From Buddleja alternifolia (Eukaryota > Streptophyta > Magnoliopsida > Lamiales > Scrophulariaceae), in assembly GCA_019426215.1 (NCBI GenBank), contig CM033405.1, positions 28,612,199-28,676,198 on the forward strand: a stretch of 64,000 nt of DNA, in the 5' to 3' direction. Below, in pieces: positions 1 through 12,269 of this stretch (within the stretch, counting starts at the first letter, position 1; every line of letters starts with the position of its first letter). Position numbers and translations under genes: made by a program. The notes beneath the pieces are model-generated. The model was given only the letters and a program-made list of their open reading frames with translations. It made no database searches and was not told where the DNA came from.

Positions 1-999
1 AGAAAATAAAAACGAAACACTATACTTATCACTACCTTTAATATAATATAGATATTTTAAACATAACATGTTTAAAATAAAAATTTAAAATTCTAAAATC
101 TCATAAATGACATAATATTTTTAGATTAGTATTTATGAATAAATAATATAAGCAACTTTTAAAATTATAAATAGATCAAGCTTTTCAAACTATATAATTA
201 TATGAAAGAGATTTATTTTTCAATGCATTTTTTTCATATATATATATATATATATATACCTATATATTAGCTTATATTCTATGAAATATTAAAAAAAAAA
301 AGCGCAACTTAAATTTTGTATTATATATATTTCAAAAAATGCATTTAATGTAAGCATATAAAAGGTAATATAAACTTTTTCATTTTCAGTAAATGTAGCT
401 TGGATTTTATTTTGGTCTTTGACTTATTATAAAGAATTATTCATTTCAAGAGTCAAGTATCATTTTAATTATTTTGAAATAATCCATTGTTTTTCATATT
501 AAAATTGAAGATACTTTCATTTAACGTTTTATTATGAATAGTCACTTGTATTGAATTTTTTTAGGGAAAATTACTAAAACCCTCTTAAAATATAATTGTA
601 TATCCAAAAAATTCATCAGAATATTTTTCACAAGGAAACCCATTCCGCCACTTCTGACTTTCCACTTTTCATTTATGCTTGCGCAAACACTATCTGCTTC
701 TGATTTTTTTTCTCAATTTTATTATTTTTCACTTATAATCACGCTCTTTCAGCAATTGTGTCCATAATAAAGTCTGCCCGAGTTATGCTTAGCTTAAACA
801 CTCCTTGATCGTTCATGATTTATGCTTAGTTTTGATTCTTGCGCTAAAATATTTTTCATTTAATCATTAATCACATGCTAATTACTAGTTTTATCTATGA
901 AGTTGAACAAATCATCATTAACCAGAATAACAGAAATCCTGCTCAAATGTTTTCCCTTTAGATTATTATCCATCAGTTTTCATGAAGATCTTCATCATG

Positions 1000-2345
1000 T
1001 GCCCTCATTACTTCCATTGGATCCATGAAGATCTATGATCCTGGAAAGAGACAGGGATAACAAAGGAAATGGTCGAAAGAGCCAATAAAATAGCCAATTT
1101 TAGACTAGTGATCTCAAACGGGAGGGCTTATTTGGAGATGTACGAGAAATGCTTCCAAACAAGAGGTACTTTCACATTATGGGGCATTCTCCATCTATTA
1201 AGACGGTACCCTGGTAAAGTGCCTGATTTGGATATGATGTTTGACTGTGTTGACTAGCCCAGGTTAAGTCGAGCGACTATTAGGGCCCGAACGGCCCGAA
1301 GCCAACGCTGTTGTTTAGATATTATGGTGATGATCAAACATTGGATATTGTATTTCCTGACTAGTCTTTTTGGGGTTGATAAGAAAATAAACTCACTATG
1401 CTGTCAAGTAATAATGATTATTTCATTTTTTTCATTTTTTTAAAATTTTGTGAAATAATATAAGTTATTTAAATTTAATTATAGGTCTGAAAGCAATATA
1501 AAGACATGGGAATCGTTGCCGGAGACTGAAATGATGGGAATAAGAGGGTAAAATGGATGGATAGAGAGCCTTATGCCTTTTAGGAAGGCAATCCTCAAGT
1601 GGCTGAGAAAAGGATGGGCCTTCTCAAGTGTAATGTGTCTGAAAAATAAGATTGGAACACTCGAATTTACTGCCACGTAAAGTTTTGCCCGCTTTTATTG
1701 TGTTTAAATAGTAAATAGGGATTGTTTACGTGCATCCCCCCTCATTTACTGAGTATGTATCACGAGCTCCTTGAGGTTTTGCAAATTACTAAACACATTT
1801 ATGCCAAATTGACATGGGATGAAATTGTAATATGTTTTTACTGACAAGAAGATTATGGAAATATCTCAAACATCGAGATGTCTTTTGTAATTAAGGGCTC
1901 AAATAGGGGTGCTTATGTAATTTGTCCTAGTAAATATGATCTTTAGCAGCCAATTTCTCCTTATTGAAGGTCTTATACATCATTTGACTAGGTGCAACGT
2001 TCTTTTACGGTCCCTTGTAGTATTATTGATCTTGTCATAGGATTTTGATGCGCACACATCCTCATGTGTTAATAGGCTATAGATGGAGCCAATAGGGAGA
2101 TGCATCCCGCTAACTCCCCACCATCTATTTGTATTATCAAGTTTTATATGCAAATTAAAGAATTTCAAAAATTCACCCTGCTCAAATTTCGTTCACCTCC
2201 AATGTGACCAAAATACCTATTTCGCCCTCCAAGACCAAGAATTCTCGATGCATCGCATGGTTTGGTAATGCTTACAGGACTGTGGAAAGGAGGCACAAGA
2301 AGGTTACAGACAATCAGACTTGGCAAGCCAATGTATCCATCGGTA
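1000..2345 (+). pseudogene. rumi-like protein O-glucosyltransferase (CAP10/DUF821) pseudogene, copy A
   Basis: Family members are ER/Golgi glycosyltransferases of the rumi/CAP10 group (GT90). From 1000 the + strand reads CPHYFHWIHEDL, a stop, then SWKETGITKEMVERANK and on through FRLVISNGRAYLEMY, FTLWGILHLLRRYPGKVPDL and MFDCVD, which is the family core. A second stop follows at 1255, where the family has a Trp. Degenerate continuation up to about 1385 still shows FRYYGDDQTLDIVFPD. A later block at 1484-1676 carries remnants of a following exon (WMDREPY- and LLKCNVSE-like words in mixed frames). A fragment near 2300-2340 reads QSDLASQCIHR, close to the family C-terminal part. Several stops and frame changes rule out a functional product. 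The exon assignments rest on my memory of the family. Confidence 0.75.
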
Positions 2346-2519
2346 ACTAATCAAAATTTTAATTTAATTCTACTTCAATTGAAACTACCTTCACATTTCT
2401 TGTCAAGAATCATGGAAGAAGAAAGGAAATCCATTGTATTTATTGAGAAAAGCTTACAAGTATGAAGATGTGTTTTTACTCCATTGGATTACGTAATGAA
2501 TAGGTGCGTAGAGAATTAA

Positions 2520-2742
2520 CACAAAAAATAAAAAAAAATAAAAATACAAAATCAGAGGCAAATTCTGAGACGGAAAATTCCGTCTCTGATTTGAGACGAA
2601 ATTTTCCGTCTCTAATTTGAGACAAGGACTTCACCAACCGTTTTTGAGACAAAAACATTCCGTCTCAAATGAGTATTAGAGACGGATTTTGGGATATCAG
2701 AGACGAAATTTTTCGTGGATACCTTGTTTTCTTTTAGTGTAC
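2520..2742. mobile_element. CACTA-like terminal fragment, copy A
   Basis: The sequence has repeated direct and inverted short motifs, GAGACGGAAAATTCCGTCTC and GAGACGAAATTTTCCGTCTC, typical of subterminal repeats of plant CACTA elements and their MITEs. The right edge, read on the minus strand, begins CACTAAAAGAAAACAAGG, resembling a CACTA terminus. No matching left terminus or target duplication was found, so this is probably one end of a degraded non-autonomous element. Confidence 0.45.
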
Positions 2743-2911
2743 AGAATGAATACATAGATTACAAAGAGCGAGCTAACCACCATATATAACAACCATTAGA
2801 GAGGCGGTTAACTACTAACAAACTAACTTACTATAATTAGAAACTTAACTAACTTAACAGATTGATATAACAACTAATCAACCCTTTAAAACTTTAACAC
2901 TCCCCTAAATT
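2738..2911 (-). mobile_element. Solo/terminal copia-type LTR (162 bp) with polypurine tract
   Basis: On the minus strand a purine-rich tract (AATTTAGGGGAG, 2900-2911) is followed directly by TGTTAAAG, and the segment ends in CTGTACA at 2738, giving the TG...CA ends of an LTR of 162 bp (2738-2899). It contains a TATATAT stretch. No gag-pol lies upstream; the RLP stop codon is only about 95 bases away. It is therefore the 3' remnant of a short-LTR copia element downstream of the RLP gene. Copy B has the same LTR, split by the chromovirus insertion. Confidence 0.6.
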
Positions 2912-3005
2912 AAGCAGAATGAAAAGAGTAGCTGATGCTCACACATACATTATTCAAGTATAACTTGAACCCATAAATTGAAGCTTACTTTGAAACTCAA
3001 ACATC

Positions 3006-4722
3006 TTACCACCCCAACATTTTGCCCACTCCCACTTCTATAAACTGGAAATAAGCTTGTCTCCAGCTCCTTTTAAAGATTAGAACTCCAATGACCCCCC
3101 AAAAACCTATAGCAACGCCACTTATTATAACTCCATAAAGATATATCTTTTCAGCTCGATCATCTTCACTTGTTGCTGCATGACTTTCGACATTTGGGGC
3201 TTCATCATCAATGCATTTTTTATGCAGTAGAGCTCCACAGAGTTCAGGATTGCCATCGTATATTGAAGGGTCATCAAGAGTTTGGAGTTGGTTCCCCGTA
3301 GGAATTCGACCCGACAAATTGTTGTGCGACAAATTCAAATGACTTAGAAAACTCAAATCCGACAAACTATCTGGAATTGTTCCAAATAAATTGTTGCTGG
3401 AAAGATCAAGAGATATCAATGACCTTAAATCTCCTATCTTTGCAGGAATTTTCCCTTCCAAATGATTGTGGGACAGGTTGAGACCAATCAAGCCAGAAAG
3501 GTTAGTCAACTCCGAAGGAATTTCTCCAACTAGATTATTATTCGAAAGATCCAAGTTGACTACATATACTAATGACGCGGTGAACTCCTGTTCCACTCCT
3601 TTCATTACTTGCCCTAAATTCTCTCCAGACCATGTGCCGTTATCACTAATGTTTTTCATGACCATGCTTGAGAAATTGCCAATGCAGTGTGGAATATTTT
3701 CTGTCAACTTATTATGTGCGAAGTCCATTACTTGAAGTTGGGACAATTGACAAAACTCGGAAGGAATCACGCCATAGAACTCATTGTTCCTTAGTATAAG
3801 AAATTTCAGATCAGTTAGGTACTTTCCAATCCAATCTGGTAAATTTCCAGACAACTTATTTCCTCCAACATCCAAAAGATATAAACTTGTGCAATTCTTT
3901 AGACTATAGGGAAATTGGCCTGTGAGACTGTTGTTGTTCAAGTGTAACCATTGCAATGAGTAAGCTCCTCCAATGGAATTTGGAATAATTCCAGAGAGCA
4001 TGTTGGATGACAATCTCATGACATTAAGATTTACAAAATTCTCCCAACAGTCTGGAAGATTACCTGATAAATAGTTATTGGAGAGATCTAGAAATATCAA
4101 TGCTTTCATTTTACATAATGAATTAGGTATTGAACCATTGATGAAATTTTTAGCTAAACCAAAATACACTAGAAGAGGCATCATATGACCAATGTTTCTA
4201 GGAAGATGATTTATCATGTTATTCGATAGATCTAAGTATGTTATGCTGGAAGAAAGCTTCGGTATTGGTCCCTCGATAGAGTTTTTAGATAGATATAATG
4301 TGGTCATATTTATGTACTGAAGCCAACTCGGTAAAGTTCCTGAAATGCCACAGTTGGATAAATCCATGCTAATGAGAGCTTTTTGGTTCTGAAGCCATTG
4401 TGGGAATTGACCTCCAATTTGCAAGATTGTAGACTAAGTTTTTTCTAGTTGAAAGGAGGCACCCAATCTAATCCCACTTTGTATTTGAACAAATTAGAGC
4501 CTGACCAAAGGAACTTTAATTTGAGAGGTTTGCACATTGTTGCCTCAAGAAGTGTCGCATTGAACAAATTAAAAGAAACTATCAATGCTCTCAAGATTGA
4601 TAGTTGTCCTAAAGACATTAAATTTCCCTGCTAGTTGATTATAACCAATATTTCAACTCTGTTAAGGCGACAATTTCCAAAAAGTACCAAGGACTCGACC
4701 CATTAAAGATTAGGTGAAAGTC
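3006..4722 (-). pseudogene. LRR receptor-like protein, 5'-truncated copy A
   Basis: The open frame 3006-4424 (472 codons) is the C-terminal half of an extracellular-LRR receptor-like protein. It has repeated LxxLxLSxNxLxGxIP units, the end of the LRR domain (LSHNNLSGRIPTGNQL), an acidic spacer, a transmembrane helix (YGVIISGVAIGFWGVIGVL) and a short basic tail with no kinase. Such RLPs (Cf, EIX2 type) sense apoplastic signals through SOBIR1-type partners. The N-terminal half is missing. From 4425 to about 4722 the matching sequence is riddled with small indels relative to copy B (26299-26610), then similarity stops. Copy A keeps the GAG codon (4041-4043 on the + strand reads CTC) that is TAG in copy B. 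No start or signal peptide is present, so it is not expected to be functional. Confidence 0.85.
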
Positions 4723-5620
4723 GAGATATTTGTGGGGTGGGGGTTGGGGGGGTTGGAGAAGACAACACCCACCCCCTTTTCTTTTTTATTTATAAAGTAA
4801 TATATTAATAATAATTTATTTTAAAAATTTATTAATTAAAATACAATTTTAGATTTTATTATAAATTTCATAAATTAATTTTAAATTTAAAAATTAATTA
4901 TATAACTATTATATAACGTAACTATATATATTAAATTAATTAAAAGAATAAAATGATATTTACACATAATAGTTTTATTTTATAATTTTAATAATTTTAA
5001 TTTTTTATTTTGTTGATAATAATTTTAATAAAATAATTATTTATATACTTATATACACAACATACATATAACACCTATACTTTTATGAAATATTACAAAA
5101 AACACCAAAATGATATATTTGTCCAAAAAAAGTTTGGTTTTCCTGGTCCAGAAAAGTCAGGGGTATTTTTGAAAGTTCATAGAAAAATTAATGGACCCTA
5201 ACGGAAGGTGCTCAATGTTAGACGGCGGAAACGGGATGGAAGTTAGATGTAATTTATGAATTAGGGGATGTTTTTTGTAATTTTGCAATACCTCACGTAT
5301 ATCTAGTGTAATTATCCCTATATATATATATATAAATCAACTTTGTCAACACTTTTCAAACATGGTAGAACAAACTAAATTGAACGTATCATATTGGGTA
5401 CTTCGTTTGCAATTATTATGGGATTGCGAAAATAATTCTGTATACTAAAACATAGCAAGAGGTTATACTAATATATGTTTAGATATTGGAATTCAAAAAG
5501 TTCACCAAAAGATTGCTACATTACATAGTCAGAAAGAAAAATGAAAATATGAACACTTCTATACACCTCTAAAACGAAAAAATAAATCCCACTCGACATG
5601 ATGTTCGCCGAACCTACAAT
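4723..5620. other. AT-rich spacer, no gene seen
   Basis: A G-rich run near 4733-4760 is followed by very AT-rich DNA. Around 5150-5330 there is a moderately complex stretch ending in a TA repeat that looks like dispersed-repeat debris. No coding evidence was found. Confidence 0.6.
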
Positions 5621-6087
5621 TTATTCTCGTACCTCATAAACATATTTCATAAAAACTAAAAACAATATTACAACATAAGAACACAAGCCTTGTTTTTTTG
5701 TAGCGATGGACGGAAATTCTAGTTCTAGTTGCGTGGGCGGTGTTTTTTCTGGCGTAGCAGTTCCAGTGACAACTTGGGCAACATCCATGGCGGTGGCCTC
5801 AGGTTTCTTTTTAGAGTACAGAGTCAAATAACCAACCGCCGCCGCCACTACAAACCCTCCGACGGCCAACCTTGCCGGGCAGAAGGGCATCTTGCCCGCT
5901 GGTGGAGCACCTCCGTGCTATGCTGGGTCGCTGAGGCCATCCGCGGCGTTCCTTGGTATGACCCTGCCGGACCCTGTTGCCCAACCGCCGGCGCCGCCAC
6001 CCCCGCCGCCTTGATTGGCGTTCGCCCCTGCCCTGGTGGTGGTGGTGCTTGCATCCCTTTTGGATTCACATTTCCTGGTGCCACCAT
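5621..6087 (-). pseudogene. Small proline-rich N-terminus/one-TM protein, frameshifted
   Basis: Two overlapping minus-strand frames together resemble a conserved but uncharacterised small plant membrane protein. Frame 1, from the Met at 6087, begins MVAPGNVNPKGMQAPPPPGQ and runs to STEVLHQRA. Frame 2 begins MPFCPARLAVGG, has one hydrophobic segment (GGFVVAAAVGYLTLY) followed by SKKKPEA, and continues MDVAQVVTGTATPE. The frames meet around 5890-5905 and a one-base change separates them. The tail in frame 2 runs on to 5621, past where I would expect the protein to end, suggesting a second break. The region is GC-rich against an AT-rich background, which supports a real exon. The break could be genuine or a sequence error. 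Function is unknown. Confidence 0.55.
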
Positions 6088-6117
6088 TTTTGTGTTTATG
6101 TTTTTCTCTTTATCCAA

Positions 6118-6875
6118 ATGTGATGATATTAATGTTTTGTGTTTGTATGAGAAAATAAGAGTGGGGAATTTGAAGATATAGGGTGGTTAAGTTAGTTATA
6201 TGTTTGACAAGTGGGAGAAAGGCATTGAATATAGAACAATTTTGAAAATGTGTTGTTATGACACAAATCTATTTTCGGGTAATGTTGAATCGGTCTTCTG
6301 GTCATACACAAAAGAGTTGTAATGTTAATCGTTTATTTGCCGTCTTATATATATTAGTAAAATGAGGCTGTTGAATTGTCCGCGATGATGTCAGTGCGGA
6401 AAAGGATATATGTTTCTTTTCTTATTTTTCCATACTATTTTTTTTTTAAATTTTGATTTTATTTTCTAAGTTTATTTTGTTATCTATTTTTCCGGATTTT
6501 TTATTTTTTTCACTTTTTTTGCTGAGCTTTTAATTATTTATTTTGTCAATGGAAAAATTTGATATATACAATTTTTAAATTTTTACATTTTGAGATTTTC
6601 TTATTTTTTTTAAAATCTTTACATGGGAGTTGGGGGTAATTTTGACTTTTTTTCCTCATTTCCCTCCACATTTTGGTGCCACTTAGCAATTTCTCTCTAA
6701 ATTTTGGCTGCCATGTAGGCAATTTTTCATCCGCATACCAAAATTCCCAATTTGGTGGCACGTAGATATTTTTTGGCGAAATTTGTATTGAAATTGCCAA
6801 AATTTTCCCCAGAGTGTACCCGAATTGCCAACATGCCTCTTTTTGGTTGAATAAAAACGTGCAGGGTCCTTAATT
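6118..6875. other. AT-rich intergenic stretch
   Basis: This contains poly-T runs and short repeats up to the start of the copia LTR. It may include the promoter of the small minus-strand gene, but no clear TATA box was assigned. The last five bases (TAATT, 6871-6875) are the probable left target-site copy for the element that follows. Confidence 0.5.
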
Positions 6876-7954
6876 TGTTGGAAAAAATGGATTGTGAAAA
6901 GTGTGTTTAGCCACTTTTACACACGAAATTCGAAGACCATAAGTATCGGGGATACTAAATCTTATTGTATAATATTATTCTACTCCGGAGTAGATAATTT
7001 AGCATTTCGAATTTTTCAATTCGGAGTTGAACGAATGAGAAATTCAGTGCTTAAGTTGGTGTTTGAAATGTGCATTATCCCACATTGGAAATAAAATACA
7101 TGTTATGTATGTTTATATACTATGGTGGAATAATGATAGTTGGGCCCATGGGTCATGACAATTTTGTGTGGGTTTGGAGGGTAAGGACTTAGCCTTAGTC
7201 CGTTTCGCCTCTCGCGCACAACACACATACACACGCGCCGCCGTCCGTCCGGCTGACTCGGCTCGAGCTCGGGCGCGGGTCGTGGACCGTGGCCTTGGCT
7301 TGGTGATTGTGTGGTTGTTGGGCCTTGGACTCAAAGTATTATCTTTTGGGCCAAATTTGAGTTAATTCATTTGGGCCCAGTTTATTTAATACTTTTGGGC
7401 CAAAAGGTAAATTAATCTAAGCCCAACTTCTGTTTCCAGCAGAAAAACTTAGACAAAGGATATGAATTGTTGCTGAAGAAAATAACGTTGGCCATGTTTA
7501 TTTTTTCCTTAAATCTGATTTTTTTTTTGAAAATTAAACAGTCAAAACGTGGGATTAAAGGATGAAACGTTTTGATGTTTAATTCTGGTTTAATGTCAGA
7601 TTTTAAAACAATTTACTTCCTTGTCTGAATTTTTCACCTATAAAAGGCTCCCCCAGCCAAAAGGAAAGACACACACAAAAATTAGAAACATTTCTGCATT
7701 TTTCAGCATACACATTCACATTTTCTCTGAGAGTTTTTGAGCAAATTAAGTTCGTGGAGTATTGTTCTTGAAGTGGTTCAAGTACAATACATAATCGTTG
7801 TATCTTGGGAAGTTAGTTGCACGAACCCGTACCACCGTAGGCGGGGCAATATAGCTTTAAGGATAAAGAGTCCAACTCTCGCCTCGATTGTTATTTAATT
7901 TGTTCTTCGCATTTTTCCAGATTTTCTTTCGTTGTAAGTGCATATTTTGCAACA
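6876..7954 (+). repeat. Copia element 5' LTR
   Basis: A 1,079-bp LTR with TG...CA ends. A TATA-like CCTATAAAAGGC near 7638 probably drives transcription. A GC-rich patch at about 7200-7300 with CA-repeat and pyrimidine-rich pieces contrasts with the AT-rich remainder. Confidence 0.9.
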
Positions 7955-8008
7955 AGCTTAAAACTATATTGTTGTTGTTGATTTCTGTATTTTCGAAAAT
8001 TCTGAAAA

Positions 8009-9102
8009 ATGGCTGAATTCGGTGCTAATGAAAATGCTGCTGCTACTCTCGACTTTGGCCTTGGACCTGGAGCTAGTCTCGGTCTCGGTCTTGGTTCAGG
8101 TTTCGCCTCGGTTCAGGGGTTGGGTCCGGTTCAGGCCCTGGTCCGAATCCACCGGTTGTAACTAATGTTAATCCGGTAATTCAGACACGAGCTGAAAGGA
8201 CAACTCCTATTGTACCACCGGTTAATCCGGTTATCCCGGCGCAAGCTGAAAGGCCATCGAAGTTCAGCGGGGCTGACTTCAAATGGTGGCAACAAAAGAT
8301 GCTTTTTTACTTAACTACTTTGAACCTGGCGAGGTTCTTAAGGGAAGACGCCCCGTCTGTCTCTGAAGATTCTGATGATGTTCAGCTGAGAACGGCGTAT
8401 GATGCCTGGATACACTGTGATTTCTTTTACAGGAATTACGTGCTCAGCGGTTTGGACGATTCTCTTTACAGCGTTTATCTGTCCATGAAAACCTCTAAAG
8501 ACCTTTGGGAGGCATTAGATAAGAAGTACAGAACCGAGGACGCTGGACTGAAGAAGTTCATGGTCGCGAAGTTCTTAGACTTCAAAATGGTGGACTCCAA
8601 GTCCGTGGCTAGCCAAGTCCAAGAGCTTCAGATTATCATACATGAAGTTCATGCCGAGGGAGTGGCTTTGAGTGAGAATTTTCAAGTGGGGTCTGTGATT
8701 GAAAAATTACCGCCCTCATGGAACGAATTCAAGAACTACCTAAGGCATAAACGAAAGGAGATGAGCTTAGAAGAGCTAGTTGTTAGACTCAGAATTGAGG
8801 AAGACAACCGGGCTTCTATCAAGAGGGCTCCTGTTCAAGCTATGGCAAATGTCATTGAAGTTCCGGAAAGTTCTAACCGGAAAAGGAAGTTCCAGGGGAA
8901 TTTCCAGGCCCAGAAAAAGCAAGTTGGGAAAGGAAAGCCGAAATAGGGTGACGACGATGACAGTGGTTGCTTTAATTGCGGCCGTACTGGTCATTGGGCT
9001 AGAGACTGTAAAGAGCCCAAGAAAAATAATAATCAGTCTCGAAAGAGAGGTTCTGGCAAGAATAAAGGCAAGAATCAGGTTCCGAACAGGGTTCCTAACT
9101 AA
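8009..9102 (+). pseudogene. Copia gag (UBN2-type) with zinc knuckle, broken
   Basis: Gag forms the retrotransposon particle and binds its RNA. The probable start is the ATG at 8009 (MAEFGANENAAATL). A frame change before 8160 moves reading to the frame that is open from 8161 to 8946. That frame holds the conserved gag helices, with words such as KWWQQKM, DLWEALDKKY and VIEKLPPSW. A TAG at 8944-8946 stops it. The same frame then carries an intact CCHC knuckle (CFNCGRTGHWARDC) until a TAA near 9100. The product is therefore interrupted at least twice. Confidence 0.85.
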
Positions 9103-9159
9103 GTGCAAAATCAGGTGCAACAACGAGATGATTGATGATGATGTCCAGGGCAAAATCAG

Positions 9160-12100
9160 GTGCACCTAGCTGTTGATGATGTCCAGGGCATCAACGAGAT
9201 GATTGATAACCTGTCTGACAATCGGGTCCCAATTGATCTATCTGAACTCGATCTCACTGCCGTTGTGTTTGAAACCAATATGGTAGACAACCCAAGGGAG
9301 TGGTTTATCGATACTGGAGCTACTCGCCATATCTGTTCTGACAGGGAGGCGATCTCGTCCTATTCCCCGACTAATGGACGAAGTTTGTTTATGGGAAACT
9401 CGGCCACTTCTCCGGTGGTCGGAATGGGAAAAGTAGTGCTGAAGATGACTTCAGGCAAGGAGCTGACTCTGACTGAAGTGCTGCATGTTCCAGAGATTCG
9501 TAAGAATCTGGTGTCTGGCTCGGCGTTAGTCAAGAACGGATTCAAGTTAGTCTTCGAAGCTGATAGGTTTTCGTTTACTAAAAGAGGGATTTATGTAGGA
9601 AAAGGGTACCTTGAGCAGGGCCTTTTTAAAATGAATGTTATGAATGTAATCCGCTCCTTTGTAACCGAGAACATTGGCAATAAAAATATTCAAAATTCTG
9701 TTTATTTGCTTGAGTATTCTAATTTATGGCATGTTAGACTAGGACATGTAAATTATAATACTATTCGAAGATTGGTTTACTTGAATTTAATACCAACTTT
9801 TAAAGTTGATAATCAACACAAATGTGAGATTTGTGTTGAAGCAAAGCTAGTCAAACAACCGTTTCCTTCAAAAGAAAGAAACACCGCACCTCTAGAACTT
9901 ATTCACAGTGACATCTGTGATTTAAAGTTTGTGCAAACTAGAGGTGGAAAAAAGTATTTCATAACATTCATCGATGATTGCACAAAGTACTGTTATGTGT
10001 ATTTACTAAGAAGTAAAGATAAAGCGCTTGGAGCGTTTACACATTACAAAATGGAAGTTGAAAATCAACTTGAAAAAAGGATAAAAGCTATCCGAAGTGA
10101 TAGAGGTGGAGAATACGGAGCGCCTTTTGATGAATTTTGTACCAACTCTGGAATTATTCATCAAACGACGGCACCATACTCACCTCAATCAAATGGCGTT
10201 GCTGAACGCAAGAATCGCACTCTCAAAGAAATGATGAATGCGATGTTGTTAAATTCTGGATTACCACAGAATTTGTGGGGGAAGGCGATCCTTTCCGCCA
10301 ATTATATCCTTAACAAGATTCCCCAGAAAAGTAGGAGTGAGACTCCGTACGAACTTTGGAAAGGTCAAAAGCCTTCCTACAAGTACCTCAAAGTGTGGGG
10401 GTGTTTGGCTAAGGTAGAAATACCCAAACCCAAACAAGTTAAGATAGGGCCTAAAACTATCGATTGCATATTCATAGGTTATGCACTTAATAGTAGCGCC
10501 TATCGATTTCTGGTACATAAATCAGAAATAGCTGAGATTCATGAAGGTACTATCATGGAATCTAGAAATGCTTCATTTTTCGAGGATGTCTTTCCAAGTA
10601 AGGAAAGAAATGAGCAAGTTCCTCTTAAAAGAAATGAGCAAGTTCCTCTTAAAAGAACATTTGATGAGTCTACGAGTAGTTCTAATCCCGGGGATGAAGA
10701 ACCACGTCTTAGCAAAAGGGCAAGAGTTCCAAAATCATTTGGTCCTGATTTTGTATCATATACATTAGAAGGTGAGCCTAGAACGATTAAGGAAGCTATG
10801 TCCGGTCCAGATGCTCAACTCTGGAAAGAGGCTATCAATAGTGAAATCGAGTCTATCTTGCACAACCATACCTGAGAGTTGGTTGATCTTCCAAAGGGAA
10901 GTAAGCTTTTAGGCTGTAAATGGATTCTGAGAAGGAAATATAAGACTGATGGAACTATTGATAAGTACAAGGCTCGTTTGGTAGTCAAAGGATACCGTCA
11001 AACGGAAGGTCTTGATTTCGATACTTATTCTCCAGTAAAGAGAATAACTTCCATAGATTACTCATCGCTATTGCCGCATTGCATAACCTTGAGATACATC
11101 AAATGGATGTTAAAACTGCGTTTCTGAACGGAGAATTAGACGAAGAAATATATATGGAACAACCCGAAGGGTATGTTGCTCCTGGACAGAGAAGAAAGTT
11201 TGTAAACTTGTAAAGTCCTTGTACGGCTTAAACAAGCGCCAAAGCAATGGCATGAAAAATTGATAGCACGATGTTATCAAATGGTTTCAAGATCAACGAG
11301 TGTGATAAATGCGTGTATGTTAGACAAACACATAACGCATATGTCATCGTATGTCTATATGTAGACGACATGTTGATAATGGGTAGTAATCATGAAATCA
11401 TCATGAATACTAAAGGCATGTTAAAGAAGAACTTTGACATGAAGGATATGAGACTTGCAGACGTAATCCTAGGGATTAAAATCTTGAGGACTTCTGAAGG
11501 ACTAGTCTTATCGCAATCTCATTACGTTGAGACGGTTTTAGGAAAATTCCTTCCTAGCGATAGTGCACCAGTTAAGTCGCCAGTGGATTTAAGTGTTCAT
11601 CTACACAAAAATCATAGTGAACCCGTATCACAAATAGAATATGCTAGGGTCATTGGAAGTTTAATGTATATCATGAACTGTACTCGCCCTGATCTAGCTT
11701 ATTCTATGAGTAAGTTGAGTAGGTTCACGAGTAATCCTAGTGTAGAGCATTGGAATGCTTTAACTAGAGTTCTTAAGTATTTAAAGTTTACTAAAGAATA
11801 TGGATTACACTACTCAAGATATCCAGCTGTAATAGAGGGATACAGCGATGCTAACTGGATATCAGACACGAACGACTCTAAGTCCACAAGTGGGTATATA
11901 TTTACCATTGGTGGAGGAGCGGTATCGTGGAAATCTTCTAAGCAAACTTGCATAGCCCGTTCCACTATGGAATCAGAATTCATAACTTTAGATAAAGCTA
12001 GTGAAGAAGCTGAGTGACTAAGAAATTTCTTAGAAGATATTCCCTGTTGGGAAAAACCTGTGCCTCCGATTATGATTCATTGCGACTGTATGTCGGCAAT

Positions 12101-12269
12101 TGGGAGGGCTCAGAGTAGTATGTATAATGGAAAGTCTAGACATATTCGTCGTAGGCATAATACCATTAAGTAGTTGATCTCTAATGGGATTATTTCCATT
12201 GATTATGTGAAATCAAAGGAGAATATTGCAGATCCTTTGACGAAAGGATTGCCTAGAGATCAAATATAA
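9160..12269 (+). pseudogene. Copia pol: protease, integrase, RT, RNase H, broken
   Basis: The first open part, 9160-10875, has the aspartic protease motif [11 protein letters not shown], a GAG-pre-integrase Zn finger (HxxxxH...CxxC) and the integrase core with DDE-context words [19 protein letters not shown] and [16 protein letters not shown] at 10873-10875 ends it where the family has Trp. The RT part then continues (GCKWILRRKYKTDG, KARLVVKG), shifts frame near 11057 and again around 11230-11265, and resumes at 11271 with the catalytic box [11 protein letters not shown]. RNase H words ([18 protein letters not shown]) follow. Further stops fall at 12015-12017 and 12171-12173. It cannot encode a working polyprotein. 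Confidence 0.88.

Larger units (their letters stand above)
1..4722. repeat. Tandem duplicated unit, copy A
   Basis: This stretch is repeated almost base for base from 15153 onward: position 1 matches 15153 and position 2262 matches 17408. The match runs through a glucosyltransferase pseudogene, a CACTA-like end and an LTR remnant into the RLP gene. Beyond 2742 the matching copy-B sequence resumes at 24651 because a retroelement splits copy B. The unit continues left of the window. Bases 1-999 hold only AT-rich DNA, including a (TA)n tract near 237-258. Similarity to copy B is very high up to 4424, then falls abruptly, and ends near 4722. Confidence 0.93.

Noticed and set aside
237..258. (TA)n and other simple repeats (5320, 14428, 15388, 13238) as features of interest
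   Set aside because: Common plant microsatellites without further structure.
3006..4424. Kinase domain following the RLP transmembrane helix
   Set aside because: The tail after the helix is only about 25 residues; it is an RLP, not a receptor kinase.
5729..6181. 150-codon + strand frame over the small gene
   Set aside because: Composition and conservation favour the minus strand; this frame is a GC-rich shadow with no recognisable domain.
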